DNA of 55,786 bases from positions 1 through 55,786 of the forward strand of contig WREX01000003.1 in assembly GCA_009779115.1 (NCBI GenBank), given 5' to 3'. Position numbers and translations under genes: made by a program. Numbering within the stretch: position 1 is the first letter of the stretch; every line of letters starts with the position of its first letter. Of the stretch, positions 48,701 to 55,500 are shown piece by piece. The DNA comes from Propionibacteriaceae bacterium. Lineage in GTDB: Bacteria > Actinomycetota > Actinomycetes > Propionibacteriales > Propionibacteriaceae. Below the pieces are notes generated by a model that was not told the DNA's origin, searched no databases, and saw nothing but the letters and a program-made list of their open reading frames with translations.

Positions 48701-51700
48701 AACAGCCAGACCGCTGGCCACCGGTGTGGTCGGCTGGCTGCCCTGTCCGTTATAGGCCTGCCACCACAGATTCGTCACCGTCAGATTGGCACTGGCCAGA
48801 ACCGGGGTTGTCAGGGTCGTGGAATTGTCGGCCAACGAGGCTTCCGGAGTGGTCCCCTGGACCTGGGCCGAGTTGGTGAGGTTGGTCCCGTCCAACACGT
48901 CCGGGGAGACCGTGACGGTCAGCCGATACACCCGTGTTGCCCCGGGAGCCAGAGGTACGGGCGCGGGATCGGAGCAGGTGACGATCTGGGGGTTGCTCGT
49001 CCCAGCCGTACAAGTCGACGATGTCTGAGACCCGGACTGCCCGGCGGCGACCAGAGTCAGCCCGGAGGGAAGAATGTCGGTCACCGTCGGAGCCGACGAG
49101 TTCGTCCCGGAGTTGGTGACGGTCAGTTCATAGGTGGCAGTCGTGCCCGCCGTGAACGGCTCCGGGTCAGCGGTCTGTGTGATCCCGAGGTCGGCTTCTG
49201 GTGTCCCGCTGAGGGCCCAGGATGCGGTGTTGTCCACCAGATTGGGGTCAGAGGTGGTCGAACTGGCGGTGACGGTCTCGATCATCGGGTCCGCGCCATC
49301 TTTCGTGGCTTTCAGCGGAAGAGTGATGACAATGTCATTTTCCGATCCAGGTGCTATGTCTCCAAGAGAACAGTTCCAGGCAGAATGCGTGGCATCCCCC
49401 ACCGACAAGGCCGAATCACAGGTCACACCGGTAGGTTTGGTCACAGGATGGGCGGGGTCTAGTGCAAGACCAGTGGGAATGAGGTCCTTCAAGGTGACAG
49501 ATCGCGCAACCGATGGACCCTCGTTGTGGACGGTGAGGGTGTAGACGACCGGATCGCCATTGGCGGGGAAGGTTGTCACAGACGCAGTCTTGGTGACAGA
49601 AACTCCGGCCACTGTGGTCAACGGGGTGTTCAGTGATGGCCTGTTGTTGGAGGAATCAGGATCCGCGGTCGAGGAGGACACGAGGGCCTGGGTGGCGATG
49701 GTACTCCCCTGGGCACTGGGCGCAACTGTCCCAGTGATCCTGATCACGGCGGTCGCCCCAGCAGCGCCCAAGGTTGTCGAGGCAGGCATGGTCCCCAGTT
49801 CACAACCGACATTTTGGCCGACAACCGTACACTCACCGCGATCGGTGGTCGCCGAGATATTCGTCAAGGTGACGGGCATGCTGTCAGCGATGTTGACACC
49901 ACTGGCATCAGACGGACCCCAGTTAGTGGCGGTCAGAGTATAAGTGATGGTGTTGCCCGCCGTCGCCGTAGAGGGACTGGCCGTCATGGTCATTCGCATA
50001 TCGGCACTGGGCACACCGATGGCGCCCACGGTGGACACAGTGTTATTGGTGGTGTCCGGGTCGACGGTGCTAGACGAGACGGTTGCGTTGTGCGTGATCG
50101 TGCTTCCGACAGCCGCCGAGGGAGAGGTCTGGGCGACGACTGTCGCCGTCACTGTCTGACCCGCAGCAAGACGGGTCATCGTGCATGTCGTCCCGGTGGC
50201 GCTGGCAGGTGCACAGACCAGATTCGGGTCATTCGGAGTCACGGAGACAACCGACAGGATCCCGGATGATTCTGGAGGCACCAGATCAGTGAGGGAAACG
50301 CTGGTCGCGTCCGAAGGACCGTTGTTCTTCATCTGGACGGTGTAGGTTACCCGCTGGCCGGGAGTCACCATCGTCACCGACGGAGTCTGGGTGACCACCA
50401 GATCAGCCCGCTGGTTGACCGGTACAGTGTCTGAGGAGACGTTATTCGAATAGTCCGGATCGAAGGTGGTGTGGGTCACCTGAGCATTATCGGTTAGAGT
50501 CGTCTGTGACACCGGGGTGTTGGCGGGCAACGACCCGTTGACTACGATGGCCGCCTGCTGCGATTTCGCCAGATTCGGCACATTACAGACGAGAGTTTTC
50601 ACCCCTGACAAGGTCGGCGTCGTACAGGTGGTGCCTGGAGCCCCGGACACATCCCAAGACGAGGTGGCGAAGCTGTCAATCATCGGATCGGTCACCTGGA
50701 TCCCTGTAGCCGTGTTGGGACCAGAGTTGCTAACTATTATCGTTGCTGACATGGGAGCACCCGTGGTAACCGTGCGGGGTGAGATGACCTTGGAGACCGA
50801 TAGATCTGCCACCTGGACCACAGGGGTTGAGGTAGTCGGTGTGTCATAGGTTGCGGCAGTGCTGGTTGTGGCAGTTCGATAAGTCAGTGTGGCAGTATTC
50901 TTAATCGTTGTCCCTCCAGCGGTAACGCCCACTTTCACCTGGAAGGCGAAGGAAGCCGACCCGTTGCTGATGCCCAGAGTTCCTCCTTCCAGTCCGTCAG
51001 CGCCCGTTCCTAGACGTACTTTTACCAATCCATTTGTGACCTCACCAACATCATTGTCTGGAGCATCTGTCAGCTGTTTGATTGTATTCCCACTCGCGTC
51101 GACCAACCTCAGGGACCCGGGAAGATACTCAGTTCCAGCAGGTATGGGATCAGACCCGGAGCAGTTCAATGCCGGGTCCTGCCCTGAATTGACGAGGCGC
51201 ACCGTGTATTGCAGAGTGTCACCAGGCTGAGCTGGCGAGTGCCCGCTGAGATTGGTGACCGTTTTTGTAGAAGACATTAGGGCTGGCGCATACAAGTCGA
51301 TAGCTATACCCATTATTCCTGGATAATAGACATCTGAATTAGTAAAGAAAGTGAACTCGGCACTTGTGGCTCCATTCGGGATGATGTTGGAAGCATCAAT
51401 GTTCTTAACGTCAAAGCCCAACATATTGAGATCTGCGGGATATCGATTCATGACATGCTGACCAAAGTAGTCATTGCCCGAATTAAAAAAGTCGTTGGCT
51501 GGTGAAACAGCCGAAGAAAGGGCAATGCCATTCAGTCTGCAGCCATCAGAACCGTTCGGCGTATAGTCACCCTCATAGGCAACCATTGATATCTGAGTCG
51601 TTACCGACCCTGCAAGGGGTGCTTGAAAACCTGACACTGGAATAACGACTGGACTACCGGCACTCACGAATGTCCATCCGTCGTAGATCGTTAGGTTCCG

Positions 51701-52342
51701 AAAAGGAAGACTCGGCGCGGAGTATGCAATGACAAGTGACCAGCCGGCATACATGTCGGCACCCAACCGCGCTACAACATTGGCCCCCCAATAGTCCCCA
51801 TTGCCAGCCTGCCGAACCAAGGCTGTGACATCTGCCATACGCTGATACGAATTCATATTCCCTGTATATGGGCCGAAGAGGGCGTCTGGTGAAGTCTTGG
51901 CTTGAATAGTCCGATAGGAGGAGTCCCCAGGAGTCTTGAACTTAATTGTGTCATAAGGTTCATCCAGTTGAGCAGTAGTCAGTCGAGCCCCCCAATACAG
52001 GCCAGCCCACAACACACTTGCCCCTTGTGGTAAGGACAGAGTCGACATGGAAGAGTTGAACGTAGACGGGTCGTTGTCATTATCATAGTTGACCATGCCC
52101 CAGAGCTCATTGCTTGAGACTATCCCTCTGCTCCTGGCTTGAGCGCAATTAGCGACATCAATGTCACACGACAACAGATTATTGCCAATAGTGAGAATTG
52201 CACCATTCGCATTGGTCTGGAAGCGAATAAGATACGGAAGTGTTTCCGCGGCGTTCGCCGCAGTTGGCATCACTGTGACAACAGCGAACAACAGCACTAC
52301 GCTGGTCGCTCCTGCTATAAATTTTCTTCCGAGTCCCCTCAT
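36773..52342 (-). CDS. giant DUF11-repeat cell-surface protein (~5,189 aa)
   Basis: One uninterrupted 15.6-kb frame. A signal peptide (RKFIAGATSVVLLFAVVTVM, then PTAANA-AE) precedes an N-terminal head of ~320 residues (YDNDNDPSTFNSS, WAGLYWGARL, YDGWTFVSAG) seen in long Gram-positive adhesins. About ten irregular DUF11 domains follow (ADLVVTQTPSVTMVTPGQRV and similar), then eight ~383-residue super-repeats, a Thr/Pro/Gly-rich stalk, PTGGQ, a membrane segment (WILRLALSMMVVVGGLGIL) and a basic tail. This is the plan of a wall-anchored fibre; adhesion or matrix building is inferred. ATG 52342 has AAGGGG seven bases upstream. Opposite-strand open frames inside it are composition artefacts. A paralogue lies immediately upstream in the same direction. 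Confidence 0.9.
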   Translation of the reverse strand: MRGLGRKFIAGATSVVLLFAVVTVMPTAANAAETLPYLIRFQTNANGAILTIGNNLLSCDIDVANCAQARSRGIVSSNELWGMVNYDNDNDPSTFNSSMSTLSLPQGASVLWAGLYWGARLTTAQLDEPYDTIKFKTPGDSSYRTIQAKTSPDALFGPYTGNMNSYQRMADVTALVRQAGNGDYWGANVVARLGADMYAGWSLVIAYSAPSLPFRNLTIYDGWTFVSAGSPVVIPVSGFQAPLAGSVTTQISMVAYEGDYTPNGSDGCRLNGIALSSAVSPANDFFNSGNDYFGQHVMNRYPADLNMLGFDVKNIDASNIIPNGATSAEFTFFTNSDVYYPGIMGIAIDLYAPALMSSTKTVTNLSGHSPAQPGDTLQYTVRLVNSGQDPALNCSGSDPIPAGTEYLPGSLRLVDASGNTIKQLTDAPDNDVGEVTNGLVKVRLGTGADGLEGGTLGISNGSASFAFQVKVGVTAGGTTIKNTATLTYRTATTSTAATYDTPTTSTPVVQVADLSVSKVISPRTVTTGAPMSATIIVSNSGPNTATGIQVTDPMIDSFATSSWDVSGAPGTTCTTPTLSGVKTLVCNVPNLAKSQQAAIVVNGSLPANTPVSQTTLTDNAQVTHTTFDPDYSNNVSSDTVPVNQRADLVVTQTPSVTMVTPGQRVTYTVQMKNNGPSDATSVSLTDLVPPESSGILSVVSVTPNDPNLVCAPASATGTTCTMTRLAAGQTVTATVVAQTSPSAAVGSTITHNATVSSSTVDPDTTNNTVSTVGAIGVPSADMRMTMTASPSTATAGNTITYTLTATNWGPSDASGVNIADSMPVTLTNISATTDRGECTVVGQNVGCELGTMPASTTLGAAGATAVIRITGTVAPSAQGSTIATQALVSSSTADPDSSNNRPSLNTPLTTVAGVSVTKTASVTTFPANGDPVVYTLTVHNEGPSVARSVTLKDLIPTGLALDPAHPVTKPTGVTCDSALSVGDATHSAWNCSLGDIAPGSENDIVITLPLKATKDGADPMIETVTASSTTSDPNLVDNTASWALSGTPEADLGITQTADPEPFTAGTTATYELTVTNSGTNSSAPTVTDILPSGLTLVAAGQSGSQTSSTCTAGTSNPQIVTCSDPAPVPLAPGATRVYRLTVTVSPDVLDGTNLTNSAQVQGTTPEASLADNSTTLTTPVLASANLTVTNLWWQAYNGQGSQPTTPVASGLAVTPVGSLAWLTMDIANTGVSTARDSAVDVTFALPVTLAPMGDDVPVLIWNSDGTWTSDTARCSATQNELQCSLNNGTNGTALKPGNSVRLSVLVGILDDAVPGNGSATASVDTSTPESSLTDNSKTVPLTVIGGQSSLTMAKTAAAGPGPDGALIAGTGFSYTVQVSQQPDATRAAQGLFWTQANDVTVTDRLPSGLHATGASSTQGTCTIAPSDDTYVSCAVGSIPGTLNPDQPPPVTITITGTIDTGTTGPTITNTATGTTSSPSTGTAQASVTTPIESSADLRLFVYADPSDTLAPDGSPIFYAGSQVGYTLTAVNTGPSDAGTSTIVDTLPIGLHLDPGNSDSGCTVTTPGTATAGEVITCGVGALAYGQSQNLRVVATTSPLDIRESGTGPGCTTTPGCDTYPGYPRTLVNTATLTANSSTLIEADPTNNTESVTVVLESKADLTLAMSVDNQFPSAGSTATYTLIAGNNGPSAADETHIQATFPAGFSPVSVTAPGLDCSWTSAGTPAVSSLDCVQTPDSPWYQTFLPGTTLAATVVMQIPADEPLAAVTATGTISSQTPEANPADNTASVDVTAQQISDLSLTKTSVGTGTDPLVTGYPAVYQLSVTNAGPSVARSTTINDPLAPGLIFVSGTTSSGGICTQVNDPDAGSVVQCGMGDLAVGQTATATLNTKVDPHTNMTRICNTATTGSSSRDPVSANNTSTACKDVQVPAATDVGLTMTPQDTLSYPNGEVGFTATLTNNGPAMSTETKLTVQIPPGLTSVTGLLASASPGLTPDQTCTVASGQITCLVGDLDVGQSVSYDLIGIAPGPAGTTYTMKGLASHREADPDFTNDQANASVDVVDVPDPAVEVSKAVSPTSSVVPAGTVLNYTLTFTNVALYDEVIDHIDDLSGVLDDADVSNIVVTGPLDAQLLANGDLLVTGTLGRHTTATVTYTATVKPDGERGDSQVFNALFPADTAVGDRPNPSTPAASCPDCTLTNVAGLGVVKSASPTSVGLPQDPVTYSFEVTNLGALPVGSIVVNDSGFSGTGTLSTPSCPVTSLDPGASTTCTATYEVTNADLTAGLVTNNVTVSGVAGSLAVTSLPDSAQVTVRPPTDLSVSVTPDDQEVYPDAEAGFSAVVTNEGSATASGTTLSFPIPAGVIDLTGTVVTASGGTSPATTCTQTLGTMICQIGDLGPGQSVSYDFLGTASGPAGTTYTITASVLHAEVDTDPSNNTASTVIDVVPVPVPDLQVTKTVSPAGALLMAGTQLTYTITATNAGTATGVLDYIDDLSGVLDDAAMGEIQPSAGLTVHLYPNNDMIIQGSLEPDQTETVTYTVTIKPDGQRGDSKLFNDVFAADTPADERPDPANPPEDCPACTMTGTAGLTVVSSADPTEVSTPGDTIHYQFVVTNAGSVQLTDIAVASTQFSGTGTEPPISCPETTLDPGASTTCTASYPVTVADLRTPWIVNTVQATGSAGSVDVTSQTDSSSVATAPETDVSVTMRSGQTQVYPDSEVGFTATVTNNGPADATGVSVTVDIPVGIQDPSGVLSTSSDGLTRDADCTLTSGQLVCSVGELGVGQSVSYDILGTAAGPEGSVHTLTATVSMDETDTNTSNDSDSASVTVVPVPTADLQVTKTVSPQGAILIAGTVLTYTITLHNAGTAIAYVDYVDDLSGVVDDATVGNIVTDDSVEASIFAGQNLIISTEVLPGQTKTVTYDATLKPDGERGDSVVFNALSRADIPPSERPTPGTPPEDCPTCTTNPVAGLDLVKTANVSEVKLPGDQIEYSFAVTNAGSIAVSDVAIAESSFSGTGTLPAASCAQTSLDPGASTTCTATYSVTAPDLKTAEIQNTATATAMVGTQMIRSAPSTASVTTAPESDIAITLGPASTEVYPDAEFGMTASVTNNGPTDATGVQATFDLPSGLVGMAGILASAPQGIAPAKTCQVTGEQMVCQIGDLDVGQTVTYDLIGWASGPEGQTYTVDAAVTHHEIDPVPSNDQAAAGLVVVPVPAADLKTSKTVSPEDSLGAAGDVLTYTLTFSNEGTAAGTVDYVDMMSGLLDDATVGPFQATGDLSAYLYSNNDMIVTGSLEPGETQTVTYTATVKPDGTRGDSILFNALVSADTPPEFRPTPTTPPDQCPTCTLTQVAGLGIVTTATPASVGMPGETINYRYQVTNVGAVPVTGLSIGEDSFSGSAALAAASCPVTSLDPGASTVCTATYTVSAQDIGAQSIENTATVSGKVGTATVTSEPSSATVAVRAPTDVEVSVTPGQMRVYPDGQAGFTATVTNNGPGDATAVSATVSLPAGLSAVTGVLASSSDGVARDASCVQVGAQLICSVGALAAGESVSYDITATAAGPAGKSYTLNTSVTHRELDADPSNDQAAFQIQVVPVPDPAVVVTKTVSPADAILVGGTQLTYTITMTNVGLFAADVDHVDILAGVLDDATLDGIEASPGIETHLIDQQLFITGSLQSEETATVTYTVTVKDDGQRGDSVIFNDVVPADTPAEDRPDPFNPPQDCPTCTNTQVAGLGVSASVDPGAMTQPGQAAYRFLVSNLGTVPVNDVAVDVSSFTGGGSLSAITCPNTSLDPGQEMTCVATYDVTATDLLNPDISLTATVTGNAGAGGAVAVRSDPSTAVLYANPATNVSVTVGEPKTQVYSGAEFGISATVTNNGPTIATGVTLTTAIPDGLINVVGLLSDPPDDTAPDASCTIVAQDLVCHIGTMNVGESVVYDIIGVALGTAGDTYMLTPVVTYNEPDTSTGTDQAQAEIDVIEAPNPAIAVTKSVSPAGAIVQAGSVLTYTLTLTNVSLYATTVDHIDDLSRVAEDATIGAITVNGPVDAHLYANNHLIMTGTLARGQTATVTYSVTIKPDGERGSGAVFNAVFSADTGPGDQPDPDNPPADCPTCTTTGVAGLGLAITSDPTTATSPGDEVTYQYTVTNLGTVPVDDISVEQGPFSGTGTAPEVTCPATSLDPGQSMACTATYAVTAGDLTANTISNSARVSGTVQGGQVVASSTQTALVQMAPVADIGVVLSPSTVQIYPDSEAGLSAVVTNNGSTPATQVTVTIDVPAGMENATGLLSSASDGLSPASSCVSQGAQLVCSVGDLAPGQSVRYDILGRVNEPAGTSLTVNAAATMHEFDTATSDNDASATIDVVAKDTADLTVTKTVSPANAVLKAGTVLTYTVTLANTGTAPAVVNHIDDLSNVVDDADVGPITTTGGLIATQYANDDMIITGTLAPGQSGTVSYQATIKPDGQRGDSVLFNDVVTADTPKEDRPTPDTPPADCAACTTGDIINNLPTDVGVTMSPATTEVYPGAEVGIVASVTNHGPAPATQVVLTLDVPSGLVGVSVAAATVPAGASPGPCVADAGQWVCPIGDLEPGQTVSFDILGTAAQIEGLSYTVTGTVTQHEDDTNMANNHAQSVIDVVAMPVPDLSVTKTVNPTGNLLVAGATLAYTITFTNTGTGPAVVDHVDDLSAVLDDATIGTVHTTGGLTAHVYINQDMIITGSVAPGQTETVTYTVTIKPDGQRGDSLLFNDVVAANTPVEDRPDPLTPPDECPACTTTGVVGLGLGQSATPTLVSRVGDTITFQYAVINMGTVPIDDISIVDNSFSGAGTLSSASCPSTSLDAGAFMMCTATYTVVAGDISASQITNTVTAIGKVGVFQVSSRPSTYQVEVNPNATPTGPTETPTGPTETPTGPTETTTSARTGTPSGTVTLNPTRTGTGTPGESSTPTRTGTGTPGGPTTTGTPGGPTTSPTAPTSGITATGTPGGTGTSTLNPTRTGTGTPGGSGTPVRTGTGTPGGPTTGMTQTGTPGGPTTGMTQTGTPGGTGTSTLNPTRTGTGTPGGTSTPTRTGTGTPGGPTTGMTQTGSPGGTSTSTVNPTRSGTGTPGASGGPGSSGSPGASGNPGQSPTSQPGITPGSGQSGQTASAGYVPTGGQVSSDTSVAWILRLALSMMVVVGGLGILRRHRTTRHSRRP
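36930..37690 (-). repeat. Thr/Pro/Gly-rich stalk with internal minisatellite
   Basis: Within the giant gene. Short units such as RTGTGTPGG, TTGMTQTG and STLNPTRTG are arranged in a higher-order block of about 40 residues repeated around four times, ending in GSSGSPGASGNPGQ. It probably spans the peptidoglycan. Such DNA is prone to length change and to assembly error. Confidence 0.85.
37690..46545 (-). repeat. eight tandem ~1,150-bp super-repeats (three-module DUF11-type unit)
   Basis: Units start near 46540, 45390, 44241, 43092, 41943, 40791, 39640 and 38818 on the plus-strand scale. The first seven starts are 1,149-1,152 bp apart. Each unit has module A (DVGVTLTP, VYPDAEVGF, TVTNNGP), module B (DLxVTKTVSP, DDLSGVLDDA, TIKPDGQRGDS) and module C (DCPxCT, AGLG, SLDPGASTTCTATY). 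The seventh unit lacks module C and is about 822 bp. Protein copies are clearly diverged while length is held almost constant. Confidence 0.88.
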
Positions 52343-52423
52343 ATTGGTCCCCTTGATAAAAGTGGGGGTATTCCCCAAGTTCCCTGCATGCCTGAATCTG
52401 TCAGATAGGTTGTCTACCTTGTG

Positions 52424-52445
52424 GCGCGGTCTTCCTCGGCCGCGC
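52424..52445 (-). terminator. small GC hairpin between the two surface-protein genes
   Basis: GCGCGG and CCGCGC flank a 10-base loop, about 70 bp after the stop of the upstream paralogue and 80 bp before the giant gene. It may be a weak terminator. The 173-bp gap has room for a separate promoter for the giant gene. Confidence 0.4.
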
Positions 52446-52515
52446 TGTGCTCCATCGTGATCGTCCTAGGGGTGGGATCTGTGTCTACGCAGTAGCCCAC
52501 GAATGACGCCGCCGG

Positions 52516-55500
52516 TCACGGTCCCTGCTTTCGGCGGCGATAGATGACCATCAGGCCCAGCCCTGCCATGAGCATGATCAGTGCCAGGCCTGCCGCCCAG
52601 CTTTGGTTCGGGGCGGCCTGCCCGCCTGTGGGAGCCATGGACGTCCCCGATCCCCCTTGACCTGGGTCCAAGGATCCGGTCGGAGGGACTTGGTCCACGG
52701 ACACAGGTGGTGTCTGTGAGACAGGAGTGGTGGTCGGCGGGCCCGTTGCGGGTTCTGGTGTCGTGCCCGGTGTTTGGTCCGATCCGGGTTCCTGGCCCGG
52801 TGTCCCAGGAGGTGTTTGCCCTTCGGTTCCCCCCGATGACGGCGTCGTGCCCGGGGTCTCAGTCGGCGCAGGTCCGGTGGTCGTGCCTGATGTCGGCGTC
52901 TGACCCGGCGTCGACGTTGGTTCCGGGCTGGTGCCTGAAGTCGGCGTCTCAACCGGCGTACTCGTCGATGTCGGGGATTCTCCCGGCGTCTGTGTCGCGC
53001 CCGGTGTCTGAGTGGCTCCCGGGCTCGTGCCTGAAGTCGGCGTTTCACCCGGTGTGCTCGTCGATGTCGGCGACTCACCCGGGGTTTCGGTGGGTTCCGG
53101 ACCCGGCGTCGGTTCCGGGGTGGGTTCCGGAACTGGCGTCGGTTCCGGCGCAGTGATTTCTAGATTCGCTGTGCTCGGGTCAGAGGCAACGCGCTGGTCA
53201 TCCACCATGCCCGTCGCAATAGCCGTATTGACAATCGGGTCTCCTGTCATGTCATCGAGCGTGACCGTGTACTGTGCCGCACATGTCACGGATTCGCCTG
53301 GGTCGATGGTCGTAGCCTGGCAGACCGGGGTGGGCGTGGGGCCGGTTCCGGTGAAGTCCGTTTCGCTGATCGCGATCGAACTGACCGGCACTGATCCCAG
53401 ATTCGTCACCTCGTACTGATAGGTCACTTCTTGGCCAGGCAGACTCGCCTTGAGAGGATCCACTCTCTTGGCCAGTCCCAGACCTGCCACATATGTTGTC
53501 GTGCAGGCTGGGCACTGATCGGAAGGTGTGTTGATACCGGGGCGCTCGGCGGGGGGGGCATTAGCCGAGAATGCGGCGTTGAAAACCACATTATCGCCCC
53601 GGTTGCCGTCAGACTTAATAGTCACCGTGTAGGTCACTAGCTCGGTTTCCCGGGGACCCACTGATCCGGTGAGAATCAGCTCCTGATCGGCATAGAGGTG
53701 AGCTTGTAGTCCCGGGCTGCTTTCGACAGTACCCAGGACAGCATCATCCAACACACCTGATAGATCATCGATGTGATCCACGACCGCCGGCGCGGTCCCT
53801 TCATTCGCGAAGGACACGGTATAGGTCAACACCGCTCCTGCTCCTACCACGTCAGCCGCCGGACTGACGCTCTTCGACACCGCCAATGCCGGTTCCGGCA
53901 CGGCGACGACGTCTATTGTTGCTTCGGCCTGATCGTTGGCCGGGTTCGTGTCAGCCACACTGTGACTGACGGCAGCGTTCACGGTGGTGGTCGAACCCAC
54001 CTGACCGGATGCTGTGGCGAGGATGTCATAGGTCACGGATTGCCCGGACCACAGGCTGCCGATGGCGCAGGTCAACTGGCCTGACGCGAGGTCACACTGC
54101 GTGGCGGCCTTCGACCCATCGGGGGAGGCCGCGAGAACTGCGGAAACATTATTCAGACCCTGTGGCACAGGGATGGTCACCGTCACGCCGCTGGCGTCGG
54201 CAGGACCATTGTTGGTCACCAGTGCCGACAGGCCCACTTGAGCGCCTGGGTAGACTTCACTATGGTCCGGGGTTAATACCACACCGACGTCAGTCGGAGG
54301 CTGAAGAACAACTGTCATTGTACACACCAGGCACTGGGCAGGCGGGGTGTCAATGGTGGGTCGCTCGCCTGGGGGGGTATCGGCCAAGGACACAGCATTG
54401 AACAGCTCCGAATCGCCCCGTTCTCGATCGGGCTTCACCGTCACCGTGTAGGACACGGTGGCCGCCTGCCCAGCATCTAGCGCACCTGTTATTAACAGAT
54501 GTTCATCCACCAGTTGGGCGTCGAGGCCCGTACTGGTGAGAACAGATCCCCAGGTCGCATCATCTAGAACCTGGGAAAGATCATCCACGTAATCCGCCTG
54601 GCCCGTCGCTGTGCCCGCATTGGTCACGGTGATGGTGTAGGTCAGGGTGTCGCCGGCCAACGCGGTCCCGGTGTCGGGGCTGACGGTCTTGGTGACGGTC
54701 AGCGCCGGTGTCGGCACGGCAACCACGGTGATCGTGGCCTGCGCCTGGTCGTTGGCCGGATTGGTGTCGGTCCCGTCGTGGGTGACGACCGCTTGGATCG
54801 CGTACGAGGAACCGACTGGGCCCGGTGCCGTGCCGGTGATGCCGAAGCTGGCCGACTGCCCCGAGGCCAAGGCGGGGAGAACACAGCTGAGTTGCGTGCC
54901 TGTGTGGGTGCACTGCACAGTGGGTGACAGATCGGTGGACGCCGCCGCCACGTCTGTCAGCCATGAGGGTACGGCCAGGGTGAGGGTGGCCGATGCCAGA
55001 TCAGAAGGACCGTTGTTAGTGACCTGAGCCACCATCCCAAACTCAGCATCCGGATAAACCGAGGACTGGGCTGGGGTCAGCGTGACGCCCAGGTCCGCCA
55101 CCGGGGGCACGACCGGCGCACAACTGGTGGACTGGTTGTTGTCGACCGTGGGATCCAGCGACGACGAACCGACCGTCGCCGTGTTGCACAGCGAGGTTGT
55201 CGTGACGCTGGTGTCCACGCCCAGGGTGAGGTTCGCCGACGCGGACTCCCCCACACCCAGACTGCCCATCGCGCACTCGACGGTCGTGTGACCCTCGGGG
55301 TCTGTCGCCACCGTGCAAGGGTTGGAGTCGTTGTCGGTGGCCGACTGGACGGTCATCCCATCGGGAACGGTGTCGGAGATGACGACTCCATCCGCCGCCG
55401 ACGGGCCATTGTTCGTGGCCACCAGTGTGTAGGTCGCGGGCTGGCCCATGATCAGGGGATTCGGACCGGCCAGTGTCTTGGCGATCTGGACATCCGACAC

